Part shown: piece by piece, positions 1-5,427 of the stretch | Numbering within the stretch: position 1 is the stretch's first letter | How the letters are laid out: the number at the start of each line of letters is the position of its first letter | Assembly (NCBI GenBank): GCA_023266795.1 | Contig: JAHFPI010000110.1 | Coordinates: 1-6,259 of the forward strand | Direction of reading: 5' to 3' | Length of the DNA: 6,259 bases | Source: Rhodospirillales bacterium | GTDB taxonomy: Bacteria; Pseudomonadota; Alphaproteobacteria; Micavibrionales; UBA2020 | Notes under the pieces: model-generated | Databases searched by the model: none | Told to the model about the DNA's origin: nothing | Seen by the model: the letters and a program-made list of their open reading frames with translations, nothing else | Program-made: the position numbers and the translations under genes

Positions 1-36
1 AGGAAAACGGATTCAAAGCGCTGGTTTGCTGTGCAT

Positions 37-77
37 AAAAAAGATCGTGCTATACGTGGGTATTGAAGCTGTGCACG
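37..77 (-). terminator. Possible weak terminator of the repeat-protein gene
   Basis: On the minus strand, CGTGC (77-73) and GCACG (50-46) can pair across the last codons and stop of the 50-529 gene, with a smaller ATAC/GTAT pairing inside the loop. Six T residues follow (42-37). The stem is only five base pairs with a long loop, so this is a weak intrinsic terminator at best. Confidence 0.22.
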
Positions 78-529
78 AAATCGGCACGGGACGATAGCCC
101 CGCCGTCTTTGTAAAAGCGGAAATCGCGTGGCCAAAATTATTCTTCCCGGATTGCGTATCAAAATACTGGGAGCTGAAATTCTGGGGACTGAAATTCTGT
201 ATGCTGAAATTATTGGCGCCGCCCGCAAGTATGCCGGCAGAAGATGACACAACATCGCGGCTGCTCCCCTGACTCTGCTGCGAAACAGGGGAAGGACTCC
301 CGCTTGCCTGCGTCAGCAGGAGCACATTGGCTACCGGACGCGACAACAATCCGAGATTTCCCGGAGGAGAAAAAATATACGCGATGTCAAAGGCATTCTG
401 GTTGAGGGACGGCGGCGTCAGAACCGACGGCTCCGTCTGCAGCGGTACGGAAACCTTACCGTCCCCCACGCCCGTTAACAGGCGCGAGGCGTTCAAAACG
501 CTCGTCAATACGCTGACAGTCGCAAGCAT
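50..529 (-). CDS. Unknown 159-aa protein with four NFSxQ pentapeptide repeats
   Basis: I do not recognise this family. The frame stays open to a GTG at 556, but the ATG at 529 is the better start: a purine-rich GGGAGGGGGG Shine-Dalgarno sits about five bases upstream, and a TATAAT -10 box at 572-567 would place the transcript start near 560, too close to the GTG. The N-terminal 20 residues are mildly hydrophobic, but a convincing signal peptide with a basic n-region is not visible. A Ser/Gln-rich linker lies around residues 75-92. Residues 107-126 are four tandem pentapeptides NFSIQ, NFSPQ, NFSSQ and YFDTQ, followed by another Asn/Phe stretch. The C-terminus (about 127-159) looks globular. 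The gene stands alone, downstream of tRNA-Arg on the same strand. It could be a surface or matrix protein, but that is a guess. Confidence 0.6.
   Translation of the reverse strand: MLATVSVLTSVLNASRLLTGVGDGKVSVPLQTEPSVLTPPSLNQNAFDIAYIFSPPGNLGLLSRPVANVLLLTQASGSPSPVSQQSQGSSRDVVSSSAGILAGGANNFSIQNFSPQNFSSQYFDTQSGKNNFGHAISAFTKTAGLSSRADFVHSFNTHV
152..211 (-). repeat. Four 15-bp tandem repeats encoding NFSxQ units
   Basis: Four consecutive 15-bp units (211-197, 196-182, 181-167, 166-152) encode NFSIQ, NFSPQ, NFSSQ and YFDTQ. The first three share AATTTCAG(C/T) at the start and CAG at the end; the fourth has diverged. The pattern is in frame and lies inside the 50-529 gene, so it is a protein repeat that expanded by 15-bp steps. 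Confidence 0.75.
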
Positions 530-566
530 GTGTCCCCCCCTCCCACAGTTCGACACCTACACATCC

Positions 567-595
567 ATTATACCATAAAAATGCCATAATGAATA
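567..595 (-). promoter_or_regulatory. Candidate promoter of the repeat-protein gene
   Basis: A perfect TATAAT lies at 572-567 on the minus strand. The -35 region 17 bp upstream (595-590, TATTCA) matches only three of six consensus bases, so the promoter may be weak or activator-dependent. The predicted start near 560 gives a leader of about 30 bases before the ATG at 529, with the Shine-Dalgarno between. Confidence 0.45.
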
Positions 596-652
596 ACCAG
601 CCAAGGAAACCATTAACTGTTTCTTAACAATACGGGCGTGTCATGAGGAAAT

Positions 653-729
653 TGGCGTGCCCGGAGGGAGTCGAACCCCCGACCTGATGCTTAGAAGGCA
701 CCTGCTCTATCCAGCTGAGCTACGGGCAC
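653..729 (-). tRNA. tRNA-Arg (anticodon UCU)
   Basis: The minus strand folds into a full 77-nt cloverleaf. The acceptor stem GTGCCCG pairs with CGGGCAC, the D arm has GCTC/GAGC, and the anticodon stem GGTGC/GCATC carries the loop CTTCTAA, giving anticodon UCU, which reads AGA. The T arm has the TTCGA loop sequence. The discriminator is G and the CCA end is encoded in the DNA (655-653). The 3' end points left towards the unknown 50-529 gene; no integrase or duplicated 3' end of this tRNA is visible in the window. Confidence 0.97.
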
Positions 730-758
730 ACTGAGTAATATCAATAAGTTAGTGATAT

Positions 759-787
759 TTTTTAAGGGGCGTTAAACTTTTTATCAA
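759..787 (-). promoter_or_regulatory. Weak candidate promoter for tRNA-Arg
   Basis: On the minus strand TTGATA (787-782) is followed after 17 bp by TAAAAA (764-759), which would start transcription near 752, about 23 bases before the tRNA. The -10 matches only four of six consensus bases and other AT-rich hexamers nearby could serve, so the assignment is tentative. Confidence 0.3.
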
Positions 788-906
788 CATTCAGGTTAGT
801 TGTAGCGGATTTTACAGGCTGACGCAATTAGGGTTAATTAGGCTTCAAATATCCTACATGCCGATGACAGCCTTAAAGCTCCAGCCGAGCTATATTTGTA
901 TTAGCG

Positions 907-934
907 TTAATAATATGGTAATACATAGTATGAT
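907..934 (+). promoter_or_regulatory. Candidate promoter of the unknown two-gene operon
   Basis: TTAATA (907-912) and TATGAT (929-934) are separated by 16 bp; they match four and five of six sigma-70 consensus bases. Transcription would start near 941, about 25 bases before the ATG at 966. The surrounding AT-richness makes chance matches more likely. Confidence 0.4.
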
Positions 935-965
935 ATAGTGGGCTAAATCGAATTATATTAACTAC

Positions 966-1493
966 ATGGGCAATGTTATGGGAAAATTAAAAGATCAATT
1001 TACTCACGCTCGCGACAAGATTTCCGAGTATCACTTGAAACGTCAGCGGGCGGAGCTATCTAAAGATCCCGCCAACCCCGTAGTAGCTGTTGCTGAGGCC
1101 ATTTTCGATCACGGCGTTACCCCCAAGCAAGTTGTTGATAGAGCAGCGCAACTATTTGATGCGGCATACGATCCCGGAGACAAGAATAAACTATCTGTCT
1201 ATATGGGTAGTTATTATTTTCATGCCGCCGACGCGGCAAAACGCGATTTTGATGCAGATCAGGCAGATCTTCGCAGAGTAGCAAATACTGCAAGCCCCAT
1301 AAAATTTTGTCGAGCGATACAAGATAGCTTTGCTAATACTGGTAGCGAAACAACAAGACGAAGGGGCTTGCCGTATAAACATGCCGCTCAGCTTCTAATT
1401 GATGAAGCAAAAAGCCAGCAAGCGTCTAAGTTAAAAGAATCAAAAAATGGTCCGAGCTTTCAGCAGAATAGCCCTACTAGCCTGAAAATATAA
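966..1493 (+). CDS. Unknown 175-aa mostly helical protein, first gene of pair
   Basis: I do not recognise this protein and assign no function. The frame is open for 175 codons and the composition looks like a real protein. The N-terminus (about residues 5-35) is highly charged and basic, with a likely amphipathic helix. Residues about 36-130 alternate Ala-rich helical segments with a Tyr-rich patch (MGSYYFHAADAAKRDF), and the last 30 residues are polar and probably disordered. No signal peptide, membrane segment or known motif is seen. The start is uncertain: the ATG at 966 has no clear Shine-Dalgarno, and the ATG at 978 (residue 5) has only a weak GGG ahead of it. The gene is followed after 34 bases by the 1528-2175 gene and they probably form an operon. 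Codon choice is more AT-rich than in the genes right of 3260, consistent with acquired DNA. Confidence 0.65.
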   Translation: MGNVMGKLKDQFTHARDKISEYHLKRQRAELSKDPANPVVAVAEAIFDHGVTPKQVVDRAAQLFDAAYDPGDKNKLSVYMGSYYFHAADAAKRDFDADQADLRRVANTASPIKFCRAIQDSFANTGSETTRRRGLPYKHAAQLLIDEAKSQQASKLKESKNGPSFQQNSPTSLKI

Positions 1494-1527
1494 ATCTGTT
1501 TAAGGGACATGTGCGAGGATGGCGGCT

Positions 1528-2175
1528 ATGAGTGAAAATCCGCTAAAAGGCTATTATCTGACAAGAGTTTACACGCAGGATGGTAATCCTTTTCAGACAG
1601 TCATGGATTTGGTTCGGGAGGAAGCTGCGGCTCTTTGTAAGAGAGTTACCCCCAATCGCCGTGTCGGCGGTGCGGTGGAGGAAGCGGACCAGCAAATTGC
1701 TTATATCGATGCGCGCGTAGGTGTTGAAGACTGGGCGCGTGAAAGTGCCAAAGCTGTCGGCGTCGAAATCAAGAAAGAACATCCCATCTATTTTACGCTT
1801 ACAGCAGAACCTGAAACCAGCGCGCCCGGTCGCAAAGTTATATCCATTCCGGCAGAAAATATTGATCTTTCCTGTTGCTCTTTTACTTACGGCGACAGCT
1901 TTAATAATTCCCCGAAGGCAAGCCCCGCAGCGCCTCCGGGAAAGCCCACCACCGCTATACCTGATTCCCTGCATGGGACCGTTTTTAATGCAGTGCAGAT
2001 GAAGAAAGTCGTAGAGAAGTATGGCGTACCCGGCATATACGAAAAGGGCCAGAACTATATCGAAGTGCAGATGTGGGCTAGGCCCCCTCTCAATATTTTG
2101 AATGACGTTGCAACACCACAGGCGAAACCTCAACCTCCAACGGCACGAAAGATGAAGACATTCCCCCCTTCCTAA
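1528..2175 (+). CDS. Unknown 215-aa protein, second gene of pair
   Basis: No family is recognised. The frame has an ATG at 1519, but the ATG at 1528 is preferred because GAGGA (1515-1519) lies eight bases before it; the ATG at 1519 sits directly on that Shine-Dalgarno. The N-terminal part (about residues 1-120) looks like a mixed alpha/beta domain. A Pro/Ala/Ser-rich linker follows at about 130-145 (SPAAPPGKPTTAIP). A short C-terminal domain (about 148-190) contains FNAVQMKKVVEKYG and NYIEVQMWARPPLNIL. The tail is Pro- and Lys-rich. No signal peptide or membrane span is visible, so it is probably cytoplasmic. It follows the 966-1493 gene closely and the two may act together. Its stop overlaps by three bases the stop of a hydrophobic frame on the minus strand. 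Confidence 0.65.
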   Translation: MSENPLKGYYLTRVYTQDGNPFQTVMDLVREEAAALCKRVTPNRRVGGAVEEADQQIAYIDARVGVEDWARESAKAVGVEIKKEHPIYFTLTAEPETSAPGRKVISIPAENIDLSCCSFTYGDSFNNSPKASPAAPPGKPTTAIPDSLHGTVFNAVQMKKVVEKYGVPGIYEKGQNYIEVQMWARPPLNILNDVATPQAKPQPPTARKMKTFPPS

Positions 2176-2308
2176 TAAAGGCGTTTAGCTACGAACACGC
2201 ATCCCAAGATTAATAGCTTAGGAAGAAAGAGAAACTCATTTAACCGTACCGCAGAAGCCATTCCTGCTCCGAAGGCATACAGAATTAAAAATCCCCGCCC
2301 CCCTATCC
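2172..2308 (-). other. Hydrophobic reading frame, possible lost C-terminus of membrane protein
   Basis: Just past the stop of the membrane protein at 2303, another minus-strand frame continues for about 44 codons to a TAG at 2174-2172. It encodes two further hydrophobic segments (FLILYAFGAGMASAVRL and LFLPKLLILGCVFVA) ending in a basic KRLY tail. Joining the frames needs one extra base near 2305-2308, just before a G-rich run. The frame ends stop to stop with the 1528-2175 gene, and no terminator hairpin is seen in 2176-2302, both of which suit a coding continuation. It could also be a chance open frame in AT-rich DNA. Confidence 0.35.
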
Positions 2309-2806
2309 CATGGAGGCCAACAAGGTAAATCCACAGTATTCCCAGAGAAGAAATAATGCGCCAAATAAGGCGACTCGCACCGCAATTTTTTCTAGCTGTT
2401 TGTGTACGATCACCAAGCCTAACAAACACAGCACAGGTATTAGTAAGGTTAGAATATCTAAAAAGCTCAGATATATATGGCCTTCCTTAATCCACCTCAT
2501 GATTACTAACGAACCCCCAAGAAATGGAATTGCCAAGGCTAATAGCCCGTAGAAAGGGGCCACTAGAATTAATTTAATCATAGCTAATCCAAGTGAAATC
2601 CGATCACCAATTGTCATTGGCTTAATTAAGTTGTGTGGCCAATAGGCCGCAATCATACCAGCCAAGATGACCCCCCCAAGAAAGCAGCTCCCCAAGTAAG
2701 CTAGGAGAATTTGTATAGGGGCTTTATTCAGGAGTTTTTTAAGGCGATTTTTCGCCTCGGATACTCCCGATGAGATGCGGAAATCCCGCCGCGATTTACT
2801 TCGCAT
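2303..2806 (-). CDS. Unknown polytopic inner-membrane protein, possibly truncated
   Basis: This 167-aa protein has a basic N-terminus (residues 1-28, many Arg/Lys, probably cytoplasmic). Hydrophobic segments follow at about 31-56, 72-104 (long enough for two spans, with Pro84 and Pro94), 111-134 and 143-165, giving four or five membrane helices. No family is recognised and no catalytic motif is visible. The ATG at 2806 lies inside the end of the Sel1 gene, overlapping it by 11 bp in another frame, with only a weak AAG-type ribosome site, so expression may be coupled to translation of the upstream gene. The stop at 2303 comes right after the last hydrophobic segment. A different frame continues the hydrophobic pattern to 2172, so the true product may be about 211 residues. 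Confidence 0.6.
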   Translation of the reverse strand: MRSKSRRDFRISSGVSEAKNRLKKLLNKAPIQILLAYLGSCFLGGVILAGMIAAYWPHNLIKPMTIGDRISLGLAMIKLILVAPFYGLLALAIPFLGGSLVIMRWIKEGHIYLSFLDILTLLIPVLCLLGLVIVHKQLEKIAVRVALFGALFLLWEYCGFTLLASMG

Positions 2807-3260
2807 ACTTCATCAAAAGCTGTTTCGCCTGATGATCCCCCTGCTCGGCGGACTTGCGCCACCAGCGGAAGGCCTCCGCGTCATCCTTGTCGACACCCTC
2901 GCCGTCGTGATAAAGGATGCCCAGATTGCGCTGCGCGATCGCATTGCCCTGCTCGGCAGCCACGATAAACCACTTGGCCGCCTCTTCGTGGTTTTCCTCT
3001 ACACCGACGCCCTTATAATAAGCATTGCCCAGATTATTTTGCGCGCTTGCATTACCCTTATCCGCAGCCGCGCGCCACAGGATAACCGCTTCCCGCTCGT
3101 CTTTCTCGACGCCGATACCCTTATGATAGGCATTCCCCAGATTGAGCTGCTTGACCGCCTCATCCTGTTCGGACGCCCGGGCATTGTTCCCCGCTGCCGC
3201 GCCTGTCACCATGATGATGGACAAAACGGCTACGGCAAATTTTAATTTGTGTGACGGCAT
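2796..3260 (-). CDS. Secreted Sel1-like repeat protein
   Basis: The 154-aa product starts with a signal peptide: a basic n-region (SHKLK), a hydrophobic core at residues 8-23 and a likely cleavage after ARA at residue 29, so it should reach the periplasm. The rest is three regular 36-residue Sel1-like repeats at about 35-70, 71-106 and 107-142, each with the pattern LGxxYxxGxGVxxxxxEAxxWxxxAAxxG. Sel1 repeats are alpha-alpha solenoids of the TPR type that mediate protein-protein contacts; the partner cannot be predicted. The start is supported by GGAAGAAG a few bases upstream and by a promoter at 3291-3320. The gene overlaps the membrane-protein gene downstream by 11 bp, which suggests one transcript. 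Its composition is GC-richer than the unknown genes beyond it. Confidence 0.93.
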   Translation of the reverse strand: MPSHKLKFAVAVLSIIMVTGAAAGNNARASEQDEAVKQLNLGNAYHKGIGVEKDEREAVILWRAAADKGNASAQNNLGNAYYKGVGVEENHEEAAKWFIVAAEQGNAIAQRNLGILYHDGEGVDKDDAEAFRWWRKSAEQGDHQAKQLLMKYAK

Positions 3261-3290
3261 TTTTACTTCTTCCGGTTTTTTACTGTCTGT

Positions 3291-3320
3291 AATTTAAGCC
3301 GACCACGCGAATAAAGTCAA
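3291..3320 (-). promoter_or_regulatory. Promoter of the Sel1-repeat gene
   Basis: On the minus strand TTGACT (3320-3315) is followed after 18 bp by TAAATT (3296-3291), or after 17 bp by TTAAAT. The -35 matches five of six bases. Transcription would start near 3284, about 24 bases before the ATG at 3260, leaving room for the GGAAGAAG ribosome site. Confidence 0.55.
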
Positions 3321-3346
3321 TAGGGATAGGCTCCGGCGCACTGCCA

Positions 3347-3375
3347 TTGACTCCGCAGCTTCCCGCAGTTATTAA
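3347..3375 (+). promoter_or_regulatory. Promoter of the glycosyltransferase/pyruvyl transferase operon
   Basis: TTGACT (3347-3352) and TATTAA (3370-3375) are separated by the optimal 17 bp. Transcription would start near 3382, giving a leader of about 25 bases with AAAGGA (3391-3396) before the ATG at 3407. This argues against using the in-frame TTG at 3347, which is part of the -35 box. Confidence 0.55.
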
Positions 3376-3406
3376 AGAACTGGAAAAGTTAAAGGACTTT
3401 TACGAT

Positions 3407-4197
3407 ATGCCACCCGCTGCCGCATTTCCGCCCGTCTTTGTCATCAACCTGAAAAGGTCGGTTGACAGGCGCGCGGCCATGGCTGCACGCCTCGACCCGC
3501 TGCATGTTGATTACAGCTTTTTTGAAGCGAGATTGACAAAATCCCTTCCTACGCGAAAACACGGCGGCGGCTTTTTTTCGGGCGCGACCTGACGCCGGGT
3601 GAAATAGGCTGCCTGCTGTCGCACAAGGCGGTCTATCAGCAGATGGTTGACCGCAATATCGCGCACGCCATTATCCTTGAGGATGATGTTTTTATCGACC
3701 CCGCCTTTCCGGAAGTTATCCGCGCCATCCTCGGCGCCCCTGTCGCATGGGACGTCATCCGTTTTCTGGCGCAGGACAAAGTGCAGAACATAGGCCGCGT
3801 TGTTTCCCCCCTGCCCTGCAAACCTTATGTTTTAGCCCGCATTCCGGCAACGTCGGGCGGCGCCTACGGCTACATGCTTACTCAAAACGCGGCGCGGCGA
3901 TTGTTGCGGCATATGCAAAAAAATATGCTCCCGGTGGATATCCTCCACGGCTACGTCTGGAAGACGGGGCTTGAAACATTCGTTCTCAGACCGTCCCCCG
4001 TATCGGCGGATATGGTTGTTGAATCGACGATCGGTTACGTCCAGCGGTTCGACAAAACGCCTCATCTCTCCGGCTGGCAAAAAGCGGTTTATCCCCTGAC
4101 CCGCGCGTGGCTGAAATTTTCCGAACTCATCGGCAAGCGCGCCGCCTACTGGATGGCCTGGCCGCGCGATATGCGTCCGAAACGGAGGCATCGCTGA
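3407..4197 (+). pseudogene. Glycosyltransferase family 25 gene, split by a frameshift
   Basis: GT25 enzymes transfer sugars in lipooligosaccharide or other glycan synthesis. The start is the ATG at 3407, ten bases after AAAGGA. The first frame gives the family N-terminus PPVFVINLKRSVDRR and runs to FFEA (3518-3529), then drifts and stops at 3590-3592. The family pattern resumes in the frame one base back from about 3529: IDKIPSYAKTRRRLFFGRDL, then LTPGEIGCLLSH and the acidic metal-binding motif EDD (3679-3687), and GGAYGYMLTQNAARRLL further on. Restoring one base near 3526-3532 (for example GAAGCGGAG for GAAGCGAG) would give a normal 263-residue protein. This is either a real disabling mutation or an assembly error. 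The gene overlaps the next by one base. Family assignment is firm; functionality is not. Confidence 0.85.
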
Positions 4198-5003
4198 TGG
4201 CTATCCGTTTATACTGGTCGGGCGGCAACAGAAACGAAGTTAACTTCGGCGACAGCATTTCTCCGGTTATTGTGCGGCACCTGTCGGGAAAAGACGTTGC
4301 CTATGCAAACATCAATGCCTGCGATGTCGCCGCCATCGGCAGCCTCCTTGATAAGATTATCGCGCGGGAATGGAAGCGGCTGCTGCGGCTCAGGTTTGAC
4401 AAAATCCGCATCTGGGGAACGGGGTCTTTTGCGCCGGATACGCTGCTGCAGGGGCGCGACCGGCTTGCCATCGCCGCCGTCCGGGGAAACCTGACCCGCG
4501 ACGCCATGAAACTGGATGATTCCGTCGCGCTGGGCGACCCCGGGCTTTTGGTGGGCAGCCTGGATATAAAAGCGGAAAAGAAATACCGCTGGGGAATTAT
4601 TCCGCATGTGATCGACCGCAAAGTGGATGTCATTCAGGATATGCACAAAAACGCCGGCCGCTCCTGCATTATTGATCTGGCGGATCCTGACGTTTTAGCC
4701 GTTGCCGGAAAAATACGCGCCTGCGATTTTATCATTTCCTCCAGCCTGCACGGGCTTATTACGGCGGATGCGTTCGGAATCCCGAACGTATGGATGCGCG
4801 TCAGCGAAAATGTTTATGGCGGCAACTGGAAGTTTCTGGATTATTTTTCGACGGTGGGCCGCACGGAGACAGAGCCCTTACACCTGCAAAACACAGCGCC
4901 GGACCTGCGCAGCCTTGAAAATACGGCATCACGCGTTTCAGGGGGACTCGTTGAAGAACGGCAAAAAAGCCTCGTAACGGCTTTTGCGAAGATGGGCTTG
5001 TAG
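4197..5003 (+). CDS. Polysaccharide pyruvyl transferase family protein
   Basis: Members of this family attach pyruvate from phosphoenolpyruvate as a ketal to sugars of exopolysaccharides, capsules or cell-wall glycans, in the cytoplasm. The ATG at 4197 is chosen because GGAGG (4184-4188) lies eight bases before it and it overlaps the preceding TGA by one base; the longer open frame from 4107 lies inside the upstream gene. The 268-aa product shows the family hallmarks in order: YWSGG...NFGD at residues 6-19, WGTGSF at 73-78, VRGNLTRD at 95-102, LGDPG at 112-116, GIIPHVID at 133-140 and SSSLHGLITADAFGIPN at 181-197. The exact acceptor cannot be told; ExoV-like enzymes are a reasonable comparison. 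Pairing with a GT25 glycosyltransferase points to synthesis of a charged surface glycan. It converges on the complex I gene with only four bases between stops. Confidence 0.92.
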   Translation: MAIRLYWSGGNRNEVNFGDSISPVIVRHLSGKDVAYANINACDVAAIGSLLDKIIAREWKRLLRLRFDKIRIWGTGSFAPDTLLQGRDRLAIAAVRGNLTRDAMKLDDSVALGDPGLLVGSLDIKAEKKYRWGIIPHVIDRKVDVIQDMHKNAGRSCIIDLADPDVLAVAGKIRACDFIISSSLHGLITADAFGIPNVWMRVSENVYGGNWKFLDYFSTVGRTETEPLHLQNTAPDLRSLENTASRVSGGLVEERQKSLVTAFAKMGL

Positions 5004-5007
5004 CCGC

Positions 5008-5304
5008 TTATTCCTCGGACGGGCGGTACTTGAAGTTATCGATATAATTCTGCGGCTTCACCTTGCGGGCATGCGCTTCGTTCACCGCGTATTCCCAGCC
5101 CTCTTTTTCAGCGAAAGCGATGGCCGCTCCCTTGCTGTCAAACTTCATCCGTACCTGATTCAGCGTATCATTCGCCGCTATCCAGCCCATCAGCGGCTCC
5201 GGACGGCGCGGCGTTGCCAGCTCATACTCCAGAAGCCACTTCGCCGAATTGGCTTGGCCGGATTGCATGGCATTTTTGGATGGTTTGTAAATTTTGACTT
5301 TCAT
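5008..5304 (-). CDS. NDUFS4-like accessory subunit of respiratory complex I
   Basis: This 98-residue protein matches the ETC complex I subunit family (alphaproteobacterial homologue of mitochondrial NDUFS4, the 18-kDa accessory subunit), which binds the peripheral arm of NADH:ubiquinone oxidoreductase and stabilises it near the NADH module. Visible hallmarks are KIYKPSKNAMQSG at the N-terminus, WLLEYE, PLMGWIAANDTLNQVRMKF, the AIAFAEKEGWEY segment shared with the mitochondrial protein, and the C-terminal NYIDNFKYRP. The start is the ATG at 5304, with GAGAGGTGA 9-17 bases upstream; the open frame reaches back into tRNA-Pro, which is not coding. The gene begins 28 bases after the tRNA-Pro CCA end and no separate promoter fits between them, so it may share the tRNA transcript. 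Length is normal for the family. Confidence 0.94.
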   Translation of the reverse strand: MKVKIYKPSKNAMQSGQANSAKWLLEYELATPRRPEPLMGWIAANDTLNQVRMKFDSKGAAIAFAEKEGWEYAVNEAHARKVKPQNYIDNFKYRPSEE

Positions 5305-5323
5305 GACTCTGATCACCTCTCTT

Positions 5324-5332
5324 AAAAAAAAG
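5324..5332 (-). terminator. T-run after tRNA-Pro, possible partial terminator
   Basis: Eight T residues on the minus strand follow the tRNA CCA end after a single C. There is no separate hairpin; only the tRNA acceptor and T stems precede it. It could cause partial termination or mark the processing region, with readthrough supplying mRNA for the complex I gene whose ribosome site lies just beyond. Confidence 0.3.
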
Positions 5333-5409
5333 TGGTCGGAGTGGCAGGATTTGAACCTGCGACATCCTGCTCCCAAAACAGGCGCGCTACCGGACTGCGC
5401 TACACTCCG
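5333..5409 (-). tRNA. tRNA-Pro (anticodon UGG)
   Basis: The minus strand forms a complete 77-nt cloverleaf. The acceptor stem CGGAGTG pairs with CACTCCG, the D arm has GCGC/GCGC, the anticodon stem CCTGT/GCAGG holds the loop TTTGGGA with anticodon UGG, and the T arm GCAGG/CCTGC holds TTCAAAT. The discriminator is A and CCA is encoded (5335-5333). The C at position 1 is typical of bacterial tRNA-Pro. One base after CCA there is a run of eight T residues (5331-5324). Confidence 0.97.
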
Positions 5410-5427
5410 ACGGTACTCAGTGCCTTG

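Larger units (their letters stand above)
730..965. other. AT-rich non-coding region between tRNA-Arg and unknown gene pair
   Basis: No open frame of useful length is seen on either strand. The stretch contains the tRNA-Arg leader on the minus strand and, at its right end, a promoter reading right. A 7-bp inverted repeat AATATCA/TGATATT (737-743 and 753-759) followed by T residues is pure A-T stem and too weak to call a terminator. No riboswitch or small RNA is recognised. Confidence 0.6.

Noticed and set aside
653..729. tRNA-Arg as attachment site of an integrated element covering the AT-rich block
   Set aside because: Elements that use tRNA genes join at the 3' end, which here points left, away from the AT-rich block. 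No integrase and no second copy of the tRNA 3' end is seen.
737..759. Inverted repeat AATATCA/TGATATT followed by T residues as a terminator
   Set aside because: The stem is only A-T pairs apart from one, with a nine-base loop, and no plus-strand gene ends before it.
1543..2133. Open frame of 196 codons on the minus strand opposite the second unknown gene
   Set aside because: It lacks a ribosome site, its protein is Cys/Arg/His-rich with irregular composition, and the plus-strand frame has a good Shine-Dalgarno and an operon partner. It is an antisense shadow.
2742..2757. Hairpin AGGCGA-TTTT-TCGCCT as a terminator after the Sel1 gene
   Set aside because: No T-run follows the stem in either direction, and it lies within the open frame of the membrane protein.
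2775..3245. Open frame of 156 codons on the plus strand opposite the Sel1 gene
   Set aside because: The minus strand encodes clear Sel1 repeats and a signal peptide. The apparent repetition in the plus frame only mirrors the Sel1 periodicity.
3347..3406. TTG at 3347 as start of the glycosyltransferase
   Set aside because: The TTG belongs to a good -35 box, while the ATG at 3407 has AAAGGA ten bases upstream and gives the usual short family N-terminus.
4209..4646. Minus-strand open frames opposite the pyruvyl transferase gene
   Set aside because: The plus strand carries all the family motifs; these frames have no start signal and arise from GC-rich codon structure.
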